Origin: Cololabis saira
Lineage: Eukaryota > Chordata > Actinopteri > Beloniformes > Belonidae
Direction: 5' to 3'
Length of the DNA: 64,000 nt
Assembly (NCBI RefSeq): GCF_033807715.1
Contig: NC_084596.1
Location: forward strand, 37,798,958-37,862,957
The notes under the pieces were generated by a model, which saw nothing but the letters and a program-made list of their open reading frames with translations, made no database searches and was not told the DNA's origin. The position numbers and the translations under genes are program-made. Position 1 is the stretch's first letter, and every line of letters begins with the position of its first letter. This document shows, one piece after another, positions 24,571 through 36,890 of this stretch.

Positions 24571-24746
24571 TTTAGTTCAGCCTGCATTAACAGAGCTCTG
24601 AAGCTGAAATAAAGGGTTCTGCGACCGTGGCGAGTGACGCATAAATCACGCAACACAACGAAACGATAATGAAATTCGTTGCCAATACTTTTAATAAAGG
24701 ATTTTTATTGATTTTATCGATTCGTTTTTGCAGCCCTAGTCACTCC

Positions 24747-26705
24747 TACATCAGAGTTGTTCATCTTATTACTACGTCAGGATAAATAGAATTCAAAACG
24801 TCATGACCATTAGTATATCACGTGTTGGCTTATAATGAATAACCTTTGCAGCCTACTAACACAGAGACTTCTGTTTAGAGTACTGTAGTAATGGCTAAAC
24901 TTCACTTTTTGCACTATTTCTTCCTGCACATACAGTTTTCTGCTTTTAATTTGGTTCCTTGATATATCCTTTTGTGCTCTGGTCTCTGAATCGTTTTGAA
25001 TTACCATTATTTATACGTGATGTTAATGCACATACATGAAGACAAAGAGAATGAAGTACATAGAGAAAGGCATTTAGTCAGAAATCAACAGTAAGTGTTG
25101 TGTAATTCCCAGCTGGTAACCTGGCATTGCACATGGTGCTAATCGGAGGTGTGTGTGGTGTGTGCGGGTGTAGATGGGTCACATAGGTCAGGACCAGTTC
25201 TGAATAATTCCTCTGATGTCTCTCCTGCTCTTCTTCACCACGGTCCTCCCCCTCCTCCTGCGTTTTTTCTCACTCCCGGGAGCAAGACTTTGTCGAATGC
25301 TTCTTTGTTAAAATGACAGGCTCTAATGGAATAAATAAGCCACCTATTTTTACCTGGCTTCTGGCAGGCTGATCACACTTACAACACATACACGCATGCA
25401 GGGCCATAACAGAGGTTGGTAAAGAGCTGACGCCTGGCCTGGCGGGGGGTGGTTGAGTTGAAAAAGGAGGTCATGATGATATAACAAAGAGAAAGTAAGA
25501 AGAAAAACAGTAAACAAAAGTAAGGGTGTTAATTAAGAGTGGTAGTACTAAAAGTTGATTTACTTCAGACACACTACACTGTGCTAAAATGTTAAGCCGG
25601 ATTCTGTATTTTTAGGTCTCATATTTAACAATTAAGCAAGTTTTAGTCACCTTCAGCTATAGAAGCTATTTAACGTTTTACTGCCGTGGTTTAGACGGTA
25701 TTTGGGTCACTTAGTAAATGACAGACAAGGTAAGCTAAATCAGACTAATAACATGCACATCCATGGATTTAGACAGATGTGGTATTCCACTGTATTATAT
25801 TTCACAAGAGTGTTGCAGAAGTTTGCTGGCACTTCTTAAAAGATTTGGACACAGCCAACACATTGATTTCATTACTGATTAGTTTTTCATTAGTGAGGAG
25901 ACACAGAATCTTGAGGGACTGCTACAGAAATCCTCATTATCTAGAAAGTTTTTGAATAAGTACAAAGATTTCTTTTTTGGAGAAAAAAAAGAAAATAAAA
26001 AAATTACAAAAGCTACCGATAAATTGATGAAGCCATCTGTCTGAAAAGATGAGCATCTGTTACACTGCTCTGCATATTTGAAGACTTATTTATGAGATAT
26101 GAACTTTGAAATGGACTGTGAGTAATTGCAACAGTCCTTAACAATTTTAAGAGATAATAAAAAAAAGTCTGTGATTGAACGATAAACTGATTAAAATCTA
26201 CAGCCAAAGATGGCTCAATGGATTTATTGGATGCATCACTGCAACTAGAACTGTAAACATGCAACTGACGTAATTGCTACTAAGTTAGTTTGTTCGTAAG
26301 CAAAAATGTTTCTCTTTGGACTTTTAGCACAGATGGAGATTCCTCTATCACACAATGAATCAGAATCACATGTTTATCCCTTATTTACAACCCTAATTCC
26401 TTTGAATTAATTGCTAATAAAAACGTGGTTAGATTTTCTCCTCTGCAGTCCGCAGGACACGGCCTTCATGATTTCCAAAAATAATTTAAAACTTCGATTC
26501 ATCTGACCACAGGCAGTTTTCTATTTTTGCTCAGACCATTTTAAATGAGCTTTGGCTAGAGAAGACGGCGGCGTTTCTGGATCCTGTTCACATATGACTC
26601 TTCTTTGCATGATACAGACATACATTTTGCATTTGTGGATTACATGACCTGTGTTGAATGACAGTGAGTCCATGTAGTGATTTCCAGTAGAGAATTGTGG
26701 CTGCT
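24747..26705. other. Unannotated intronic sequence
   Basis: A+T-rich; no coding motif, terminal repeat or array recognised. Confidence 0.5.
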
Positions 26706-27730
26706 TTTAATGCAAGGCAAGTTTATTTGTACAGCACATGTCAGCAACAAGGCAATTCAAGGTGATTTACAGAATGAAAACATGAAAATTTATGAGAAAA
26801 AAAAGAGAATAAAAAAATGATAAGGTACGGTACAGTGGCATAATAAAGAAACGTTAGACTTAACTAGAGTTACAGTTTAGTACTGAAATTAACAGTTTAA
26901 ATCTAAATTCAGAACAGTTTAAATAATTAAGTAACAGGCAGCTGGAAACAAATGAGTTTTTAACCATGATTTAAAGGAGCATGAGGCTCCTTTTAAGAAA
27001 TTAGACTCTCTAGCGCCACCCTTCACCACGACGGCCGTTGGGGGTACTGCACCCAACAGTGAAGCCGGCACGGGAGAACGGGGAGAACGTGCATGCAGCG
27101 TCATGTGATGTCACATCCGCAGCCCAGCGCGGGAAATTCGGGACCGAATTGCAGCACATTTTGCAGCACACAGCCTGTTCAAGGCAAAGGAGAGATACAC
27201 TAGAGGGCTCATTCTTTTGGGTTTGGAACGCTTCATCTGACATTATTACTAGAAAACTTAAAATGTATACGGATTTTTTTCATAAATCTTGCCACAATCC
27301 GGCCTCAAGCTCCTTTAAAGGAACTAAGGGTTTCAGCTTCCTGCAGTTTTCTAGAAGTTTGTTCCAAATCTTTGGAGCATAGAAGCTGAATGCTTCTTCT
27401 CCATGTTCTGGTTCTGGGGACACAGAGCAGACCTGGACGACCTGAGAGGTAGTTGCTATGGCAGCAACAAGTCTCAGATGTAATTTGGTCTTAAACCATT
27501 TAGTGATTCATAAACTAAGTTTTTTTAAAGTCTGTTCTCTTTGGTACAGGGAGCCAGTGTAAAGATCTCAGAACTAAAGAGACGTGGTCCACTTTCTTTG
27601 TTCTAGTGAGAACTCGGGCTGCAGGATTCTGCATTAGCTGCAGCTGTCTGATTGACTGTTTGGGCAAACCTGTGAAGACACTGTTGCAGTAATCCAGTCG
27701 ACTGAAGATGTTGACTGTTGCCACTTAACC
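26706..27730 (-). pseudogene. LINE RT C-terminus and 3' region, interrupted by a TTAA element
   Basis: Read on the minus strand from 27724: NIFSRLDYCNSVFTGLPKQS, IRQLQLMQNPAARVLTRTKK, LRSLHWLPV, then LVYESLNGLRPNYI and finally SWLKTHLFPAACYLII. This is the end of an L2-type fish LINE ORF2. Several stops and frameshifts are present. The 3' side at 26712-26790 has the gcaaggcaagtttatttgta-type sequence common to fish LINE 3' UTRs. The 348-bp TTAA element (26971-27318) sits within the C-terminal codons, so it inserted after the LINE. Confidence 0.75.
26971..27318. mobile_element. 348-bp TTAA element, copy 2
   Basis: Same termini and length as the copy at 23000-23347, with TTAA at 26971-26974 and 27315-27318. 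It is inserted into the minus-strand LINE. The empty site would be ttccTTTAAatcatgg-like. One terminal mismatch (aggagcatgag) distinguishes the left end. Confidence 0.85.
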
Positions 27731-28011
27731 TAACTTGCTGTCAAATTCTCCTCCATTTGTTTTTGATTTGTACCATTTACTTTTCAAGCCCTTTCTGGCC
27801 GCTGTTCCAACTCTTTTGACATGCGTTGTTGGTATCTGCGTTGTAAAAGGTAAATTAAAACTATGAATTAAACTAAATTCCTCTTATTTGATAATTGCAA
27901 AACAAGCACTAATGTACAGATTACGATTGATGATGTTGAGTTCATGAAAAACAGCTTGTTGTTGTTGTTATTATCTTGGTTATTTATTATAATTTGTTCA
28001 TAATAAAGCAT
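27731..28011. other. Unannotated intronic sequence
   Basis: No feature recognised. Confidence 0.4.
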
Positions 28012-28158
28012 TCTAGAGCTGCAACGACGAGATTGCAGCGAGATCAATTACATAAATACGTTGATTTGCAACAAAACAACGTGGTGCTCTGTATGCTCTG
28101 TAAAATCGAAATAGCGTATCACAGCAGCACAACCCCCATGTCACGGGTGGATTTTTAG
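28012..28158 (+). pseudogene. hAT 5' end with BED-finger remnant
   Basis: tctagagctgcaacga resembles the hAT terminus tagggctgcaac. The frame that follows gives RDQLHKYVDLQQNNVVLCML then CKIEIAYHSSTTPM, a BED-finger CxxC...YHxSTT pattern. Everything downstream of the finger is absent, so this is a 5' stump of another hAT copy. Confidence 0.55.
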
Positions 28159-28600
28159 GAGCGCAGGGCAACAACAGGTAAAGTAGAAAAGTCTTTATTG
28201 ACTGAAATATATATACGGGAAGGGTTTTCAGCTGGAATTGTGATCGAGGCAGAAGCAATGTCAGAACCAGGGGACCAAGAGACTACTCCAAAATACTAAT
28301 TTCACAAAAATACCTAAAACATGAAATTCCTCAGAGGTACATAAGAGTCAACGCTCCCAGCCAGGCAGGCTACAAGTAGTTTTGTAGCCCAAAAAAACAT
28401 TGATGGTTTGCCTTAGTATGAAGCTTTTTAAAGCCAGAGACACCTCCCTAAGAGTCTGCAGTAAATAACACCTGGTTCTTAGGGATAGGATAAAAAAAAA
28501 AAAAATATCCATGGTTTTAAAAAGGACAAGTTAGTAAAAAATGTTTTGTTTTTTGCCGAACAGTCAAGCCGTCTCGTGGAAGTGAGGAAACAAAGCAAAT
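28159..28600. other. Unassigned sequence
   Basis: Begins tgtcacgggtgga and contains aaagtctttattgactg, which could be part of an LTR or a LINE tail. No matching partner was found, so it is left unassigned. Confidence 0.3.
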
Positions 28601-29455
28601 TAAAGCTGCAAGCAGCGATGAACGGGCCCTCGCACTCACGGCCACCGCCCCCCATAAGCATATCAGAAATGACACCACCCACGACTTCCTATGTAAAACC
28701 ATTCAAAAGTTATAGCAGAAAAAAGGGACAACCAATCAGAAGAAGGGGCGGGGCTAATTAAGGCCAAAGAAGCTCAAGGACTCATTACAGAGTCCCATGA
28801 CACCACCCACGACTCTCTATGTCAAAACATTCAAATGTTATAGCAGGAAATAGGTACAACCAATCAGAAGAAGGGGCGGGGCTAATTTTCGCCAATTATG
28901 GTCAAGGACTCAATACCAAGTCCCATGACACCACCCACGACTCTTTATGTCAAACCTTTCAAAAGTTATGGCAGAGAAAAGTATTCTAGTGGGCGCTGTT
29001 GAGCCGTTAGGCCACGCCCATTAATGCAAACCATGAAATATCAAATGTATCGACAGGCCTGGCTTTTCTTTAAGTCGCGACATGATACAGGTGTGTACCG
29101 ATTTTTGTTCATGTACGTCAAAGCGTATTGTGGGACTTGAGGCACGAAGTTTTATCTGTATGGACCAATCAGATGAAGTGGGGGCGTGCTTTTTGGCGTC
29201 TATCATCGCCACGGTAAAGCTTTTGACTGAGAAAAGTTATGCACGTTATTGCAGGATGGAGACGCACATTTTGATGTATAACACACCTGGGTGCAGGTTA
29301 CGGTTCGGGCAAAGAAGCGGCTGAAGGAATGGCATAAATTGCGCCAAAATTACATGAGTAATTCAAACTGGCCGACTTCCTGTTGGGTTTCGGCCATGGC
29401 GCCAAGAGACTTTTCTTTAAGTTGTGCTATGATACAGGTGTGTACCGATAAAGGA
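28601..29455 (+). repeat. Dispersed repeat, left part, with 128-bp tandem units
   Basis: Starts taaagctgcaagcagcgatg then aacgggccctcgcac. The motif gacaccacccacgact recurs at 28671, 28799 and 28927, a 128-bp period, each followed by caatcagaagaaggggcg in the first two units. The right part of what looks like the same family is at 31756-33206, sharing gacttcctgt...caagagactttt and the gggccct/cctcgcac terminal motifs. Class uncertain. Confidence 0.6.
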
Positions 29456-29822
29456 AGATAACAAACCTTAACAAACCATGGTTTACTATAGAACTTAGGA
29501 AATACGCTTTAAAGAAAAACAAGCTTTATAAAAGGCATTTACAAAGTCCTAGTCCTTTAAATTGTGCTACATACAAAAATTATAGGAATAAATACAACCA
29601 CCTTATTAGAAATAAATAAATGATCTATGGATAATATTGAAAGAATCACTCAACAAGAAAAAAAATCATCTATTCCAGCCCAGTCTACATTTCAGGATGG
29701 TGCATAAGATAACAGAGCATACACAAATTGCTAATAAATTCCATGATTTCTTTATAAATGTGGTTCCACGTCTTGCAAAACATATTGAAAATGTTCATGG
29801 TTCTCCTTCTAACTATAAATGA
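29456..29822 (+). pseudogene. LINE endonuclease-RT linker fragment (second family)
   Basis: Reads NKPWFTIELRKYALKKNKLY then KRHLQSPSP, with KNYRNKYNHLIRNK, a stop, and in another frame QIANKFHDFFINVVPRLAKHI. This is the linker and start of RT of a non-LTR retrotransposon with A+T-rich codon use, different from the copy at 521. Both ends are truncated and the frame is broken. Confidence 0.6.
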
Positions 29823-29835
29823 AGGTTATCCCTCT

Positions 29836-30514
29836 TTAAAGGGGACCTATTATCAAAAACATAGGAACATACAATGACATAGTTATGCTGATTCTTTAAT
29901 ATTTGTCTTTAAATTTGTCTCAAATCTTAACTGTCTGCTGTTTCTCATCATTTGGGCCGACCACCCGTCATGTGGGGTAACCAACGAATGGCAATTTTGT
30001 AACAAATTCAAAATTTAATGTCTATCAGTTTTGGTTCAAATATAAATCATTGGTATAGTATGCATAAATGGCTTTATGAGGGTGACACTTCCATTATAGA
30101 TAAAATGTATTTCAAAATGGTTTTCAAAAATGAAAGGACATATGAGTCTATCTTTCTTGAAAAGTTAATTTATTTACTGATACTTAATTAAAATATAAAT
30201 TTTGTTAAGGAAATCTATTAATTTTGAGATAAATAACTCAAAGGCCTTATACATCATTGACCCACAACTGTGATCCAGGCTTAAAGCTCCCCTGCTACAC
30301 GTCATTCAGGCAGCCAATCAGCACAGAGCCTCATTAACATAGCCCCCCCTCCCCTCAGAATCCCTCATAGAGAAGGTTAGAAACGGTAAAAATAAAGACA
30401 TGGCCCAGAGGCTGAATTTCTCATTTATGTAGAAAAAACATTCAAAAGCTTGTTTTTAAGACATTCAATGCCTGTTTAAAATATACATTAAATGCCATAA
30501 TAGGTCACCTTTAA
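29836..30514. mobile_element. TTAA-flanked MITE (679 bp)
   Basis: The left end TTAAAGGGGACCTATTAT and the right end, reverse complemented, TTAAAGGTGACCTATTAT form inverted termini with TTAA at 29836-29839 and 30511-30514. The interior around 29960-30240 is very A+T-rich and looks like a secondary insertion, without clear borders. No transposase is encoded. Confidence 0.8.
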
Positions 30515-31424
30515 ATAATGTTTAAGCAAATGAAGCAATTCTCGCCAAATACAGTAAATTCCAGTTGTCCATGAACGCCCCAGCAGGATAATCGGTCAGA
30601 TTTAGAATTCCGACCGGTCCCTGAATGCACCTCCTCCGCAGCGCTGCGCGGTCCCGAACAGATCTCGGCTGAAAGCCGATAATAATATAATACAATTGCA
30701 AAGCTGCTGTGAAATAAGGTGTAATACATGCACTGTAATTATTTTCTGTATAAAAATTGAATTTAAAAAGACGGGTTTGACTCAAAATCAGTGTGGTTTT
30801 ATTTAAGTGGTCTCTGTGTCGGTAGAGAAATAAAAAAAGCGAGCTGCATGTCGGCAGTTTTACTGGGGGGATGATTTGGACCGTTTTTATTTCAGGGGGG
30901 GATGCCACCCCCCCCCCCCCCCCCCCTCATCCCCCCTCAACTCCAGTACTGATTATAATAAAGTGTCTTATAAATCAATAATTTTAAAATCTCAATCCTT
31001 ATTTTCATCTAAAGGCCAGGGCTTATAGGCTACATATTTACACTGTGTAGCCTGAAAGTGAACTGCAACTTACGTGCGGACGCATCTTTGCTGACATTTG
31101 GCCGTGTCTTCCTCCAGCGCCTTTTTTTTTCTCTCTCCCTCTCGGTGCCGCCTTTTCTCTTTTTCTTTTTTACCCGGCTGGGTGTGCATTATTTGCCTCT
31201 GGACTCGTCTCCCGGTCCACTCGCGCACACGCACACGCACACGCGGCGACGGCGCGCTGTCTGTTCGGTGATACTGTTGGGGCGGGTGTTAATTTGAAAC
31301 AAACCAACTATCTTGCCCAACTCACAAGCTACTGGCCTGAGTGGCCTCTGATTGGCCTGGCCTGACTCTCTAACTTAGAAAAAAAGTCAAATAGCCGGCG
31401 CTGCGGCGCACCAGCCGCCTGTGT

Positions 31425-31455
<31 letters not shown>

Positions 31456-31755
31456 GCAGGCGGCATCCTAGACCGGCGCATCGGGAATACTCCCGGTTCT
31501 CCCTATGGCCAGTCCGGGCCTGGTTAGAGTATTAGTTGCCGCAAAACTAACGGCGTCTCAACACTGATGCACAGGGAGGTGCGCGCGCATAAGCGCCCCG
31601 CCCCCCCGTCCTCCTGCGCGAGCCGCGCGGGAGCGCGCCCCCTCCCCTTTCTCTTCCCCAACTCAGAGCTGCATTTTGCGCGTTCACGTGTGTGACAGTC
31701 TGAGACAGGGTGGCAATGATTCATTCGACATAAATATTCATTCAAAATCACGTAT
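30515..31755. other. G+C-rich and homopolymer-rich intergenic block
   Basis: Contains a C tract at 30908-30926, an A tract near 31424-31444, CA runs near 31224 and CpG-rich stretches (31240-31480 and 31580-31640) unlike the A+T-rich surroundings. The motif cagtactggagttgag (minus strand, about 30939-30954) resembles a hAT end. Probably a pile of DNA-transposon fragments; I could not pair the ends. Confidence 0.4.
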
Positions 31756-33112
31756 TTGAAGGACTTTATTCACACAATATTTTCACATTACAGTAAACAA
31801 TATATTTACGAAGTCGGATGTTAATTTTGACATTTTGTGACAAAGACATAGCTTTTTACGTTATTAGTTAATGTTTTTAATTTTTAGAGTGACAAAGTTC
31901 TCCGAAAATAATATGTTCCAGTGTATGATTTTTTAGTCCTGTTGTAAGCTATCTGAAACTGCCATTTAATTTTCCTTACACAAAATCTTTGATTTTTAAT
32001 TAATATTTTTCCAGAAATACAGAGTGACATAAAAATGCCAATTCCTTTCAATGAATGACCACGATACGCGACACGGTCAACAAGGGACCTACTGACAATC
32101 ATATGTGTCGATTGGATTAAGATTGGATGAACGAAACAGCCATTACAGCACATAATTTGATGAAAAATGTATACCTGACCAAAAGGTGGCGCTATGGAGT
32201 TCATCCAAGATTGTTATATCCACTTGTTCAGAATGGAAGCCTGATTACATGAATTGATTTTGGGTTGATTCTGACCAATTATGTTTAAGTTACAACAACT
32301 TTTATGTTCATGGCGAGACACCGAAATTTGACAACCTCTGACAGCGACGCCCTTTGACACAAACTTACAGTTTTCTCTGTCAGTCATCGTCAATGTCTTA
32401 CCTATTATCTGACCAACTTTGAGATCAATAAACTGATCTCGCTTGGAGCACAGATGCATACTACAAGACATGACAATTCCTGGTGCAAACAGGTGGCGCT
32501 ACAACCGATCCTGAATATTCCACCATAGATGTCTTCAGACTCAGTCTACAATCATGCACATACGTTTTCAACAACATCAAATCATGTATTGCTGAATTAC
32601 AGCCAATTGATGTTTGATGGCGAGGCTTAAAAATGACCTCAAACTTCGGTGGATCACTACGGTCACGCCCTCTGGCAGAAACTTAAAAGCTTCGCAATTT
32701 AGCGTCGGCCATGTGTATAGATTGTACAAACCAAGTTGTGAGCCAATCTGATAAAATCTCTAGGAGGAGTTCGTTAAAGTACGAGGCCTGGAAATGACCA
32801 GAATTCATGAAAAATGACATTTTCTGTTCAAAATGACGGACTTCCTGTGTAACTTAGAGCATGGGTCCAAGAGACTTTTTTGTAGAGCTTTGTCTGATAT
32901 AATAGACACATAAAGGACATTGCTGTAAGTCAAACCATATTATGGGGCTCTTCAAAAACATAAAATAGGTGGCGCTATAGAGCCTAATCCTTTTTGACCC
33001 ATGCCTGTCGCCCATAAAATACGTAATTTTACGCGACTCTGGAAGCATGTGCAAAATTTGGTGAGTTTTGGAGCATTTTAAGGCCTCCAAAAAGGCAATT
33101 TATTTACGGCGA

Positions 33113-33155
<43 letters not shown>

Positions 33156-33206
33156 CATCACAGATACAATAGGGTCCTCGCACTTTCAGTGCTCGGGCCC
33201 TAATGA
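31756..33206 (+). repeat. Dispersed repeat, right part, ending in hairpin plus CTAA
   Basis: The interior has recurrent ggtggcgctat/ggtggcgctac motifs (near 32184, 32492 and 32968). The right end is agggtcctcgcact-ttc-agtgctcgggccct followed by aatg, a 14-bp imperfect hairpin terminating in CCTAA. It shares terminal motifs with the repeat at 28601. An (AAT)n tract lies just before the end. A hairpin followed by CTAA is compatible with a Helitron 3' end, but no TC start is proven. Confidence 0.5.
33114..33154. repeat. (AAT)n microsatellite
   Basis: About 13 AAT units near the right end of the dispersed repeat. Confidence 0.95.
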
Positions 33207-35288
<2,082 letters not shown>

Positions 35289-35291
35289 TAA

Positions 35292-35885
35292 TGGCCCTTC
35301 CGCACTAGTCCAACCTCAACTCGGTTCTACCCGCCACGGCCCCGTCTTGCGCTTTTGTACTAGGGTCTGAGGCGGGTAGAGCCGCTCCAAGCAGATACTT
35401 TTTCTGTAACCATTCTGGCGAGGTTCTAACCGGGCTGAGCCGGGACTATTTCCGACGTCATCACATTACAGGCAGCTGATTGGTCGGGGGGCGGGGCCGT
35501 CACCACCCTCCACGCCTCTGATTGGTCGGGGGGCCGGCGTTTTTTTTTTGACGTTTGAATCAGGAAGCGGTAGTCAGCGTGAGGGCGACTGGCGGCAAAC
35601 GTCTGTTTGGTGATCCAACTCTGATGTTCATAAACCTGGTGGCTGAGGAGAGAATTAAAAAAGGGATGTAGACGGGCTGTTTTTTTCTTAGCCGCTCGCG
35701 GCTCCAGCTGATTTCTCATCAGCGCCGACACGAACAAAGGTGTTACGCAATCGAGTACGTCACAGCCGCTTCACCCCAACCCCCCCCCCACTTCTCCCCT
35801 GGCTGTGGAAAAACAAACGGGGACAAAACGGGTGGAGCCGCGATGAGCCGAGCCGGGCTAAGGCAGTACTAGTGCGAAAGCGCCA
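35292..35885. mobile_element. PIF/Harbinger-type MITE (594 bp)
   Basis: Left end tggcccttccgcactagt and right end, reverse complemented, tggcgctttcgcactagt. It is flanked by TAA at 35289-35291 and 35886-35888. The interior is G+C-rich with two copies of tctgattggtcgggggg-like sequence (about 35476 and 35516). No transposase is encoded. The TAA duplication and inverted ends support a Harbinger-type origin. Confidence 0.7.
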
Positions 35886-35904
35886 TAACATGTTGCTGGG
35901 AACA

Positions 35905-36890
35905 TCTGGCACAAGAACATATCAGAAAGATCTTTAACTCCCACCTCCAGCAGAGCTTCAACCAGCTGGGGGGAGGCTGCTCAGGTACTTAAAAAGCTCT
36001 GCTGTGGCAGGGCTCCAGGAAGAGACAGGATCAGCCCTGAGTTCTTCAAGGGTCTGGATATTGTGGTGCTGTTTTGGATGACATGTCTCTGCAACACTGC
36101 ATGGACAAAGGGGGCAGTCCCTCTGGACTGGTAGACTGGGTCGGTGGTTCCCCTTTTTAAGAAGGGGTACCAAAGGGTTTGTTTGAAATTACAGGGCAAT
36201 CGTAATGTTTCTGCAGGGGTGCTGGAGAAGGGAACCCAACAGACCATCAGACATCAGATTCAGGATGATCAATGTGGGTTCTGTCCTGGTGTGGAACACT
36301 GGACCAACAATATACCCTCACTAGGACCATGGAGGGGGCAGGGGACTTTGATTAACCAGTCCACATGTGCACTGTGGACATGGAAAAGACATTCAACCAT
36401 GTCCATCCAAGTATTTTTTAGGACATGATCTGAGAGTATGGCTACTGATTTCACTGCCAAGAGCTATTGTCCCTATACAAGCGATATAAAAGTTTGGTCT
36501 GCCCTGCTGGTTAGTTCCTTGGGTGCCCTTTGTCACAGATTCTGATCATAATTTTTATGGACAGAATTTCTCTCAAAGATAGAGTGAGGACTTCAATGAT
36601 CTGGGAAGGACTCAGATGCTCCTCCATATCGAGAGGATCCAGCTGAGGTTGTTTGGATATCTGGTGAGGATACCCTCCAGATGCCTCCCTCAGGAGGTGT
36701 TTCAGACATGTCAAAGCCTGAGTCCACCCCCAGGGTAGACCCGTGACATGCTGGAGAAGTTGTATCTATCGGCTGGTCTAGAAGCACCTCCGTATTTGCT
36801 TGTTAAATGTGAAGGAGGTGGCTAGAGAGTGGAAGATATGGGCATCTCTGCTTAGGGCGCTGCCCCCGCAATCCAAATTTTAAAGCAAAA
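35905..36890 (+). pseudogene. Old RTE-clade LINE relic
   Basis: Degraded RT and C-terminal segments appear in order across frames: WFPFLRRGTKGFV, a decayed FRMINVGSV region, DSDHNFYGQ, HIERIQLRLFGYLVRIPSRC, LPQEVFQTC, and finally AGLEAPPYLL with a GISA-GAAPAIQ end. The order matches the Rex3-like copies at 4797 and 51580, but with many stops, so this is a much older insertion. Confidence 0.65.

Larger units (their letters stand above)
23501..24738. mobile_element. hAT element with 8-bp target duplication
   Basis: The 1238-bp element begins tagggctgcaactaac and ends gtttttgcagccctag (last A at 24738). It is flanked by gtcacgcc (23493-23500) and gtcactcc (24739-24746), an 8-bp duplication with one mismatch. 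Subterminal blocks contain atcgattaat-like motifs. The transposase is lost except for a BED-finger segment on the minus strand. An (AT)n tract has expanded inside. Confidence 0.85.

Noticed and set aside
28159..28500. Solo LTR candidate starting tgtcacgggtgga
   Set aside because: No matching CA end, no target duplication and no second LTR were seen.
33114..33154. CRISPR-like or regular array
   Set aside because: It is a simple AAT repeat; no spaced direct repeats or cas genes occur in this eukaryotic window.
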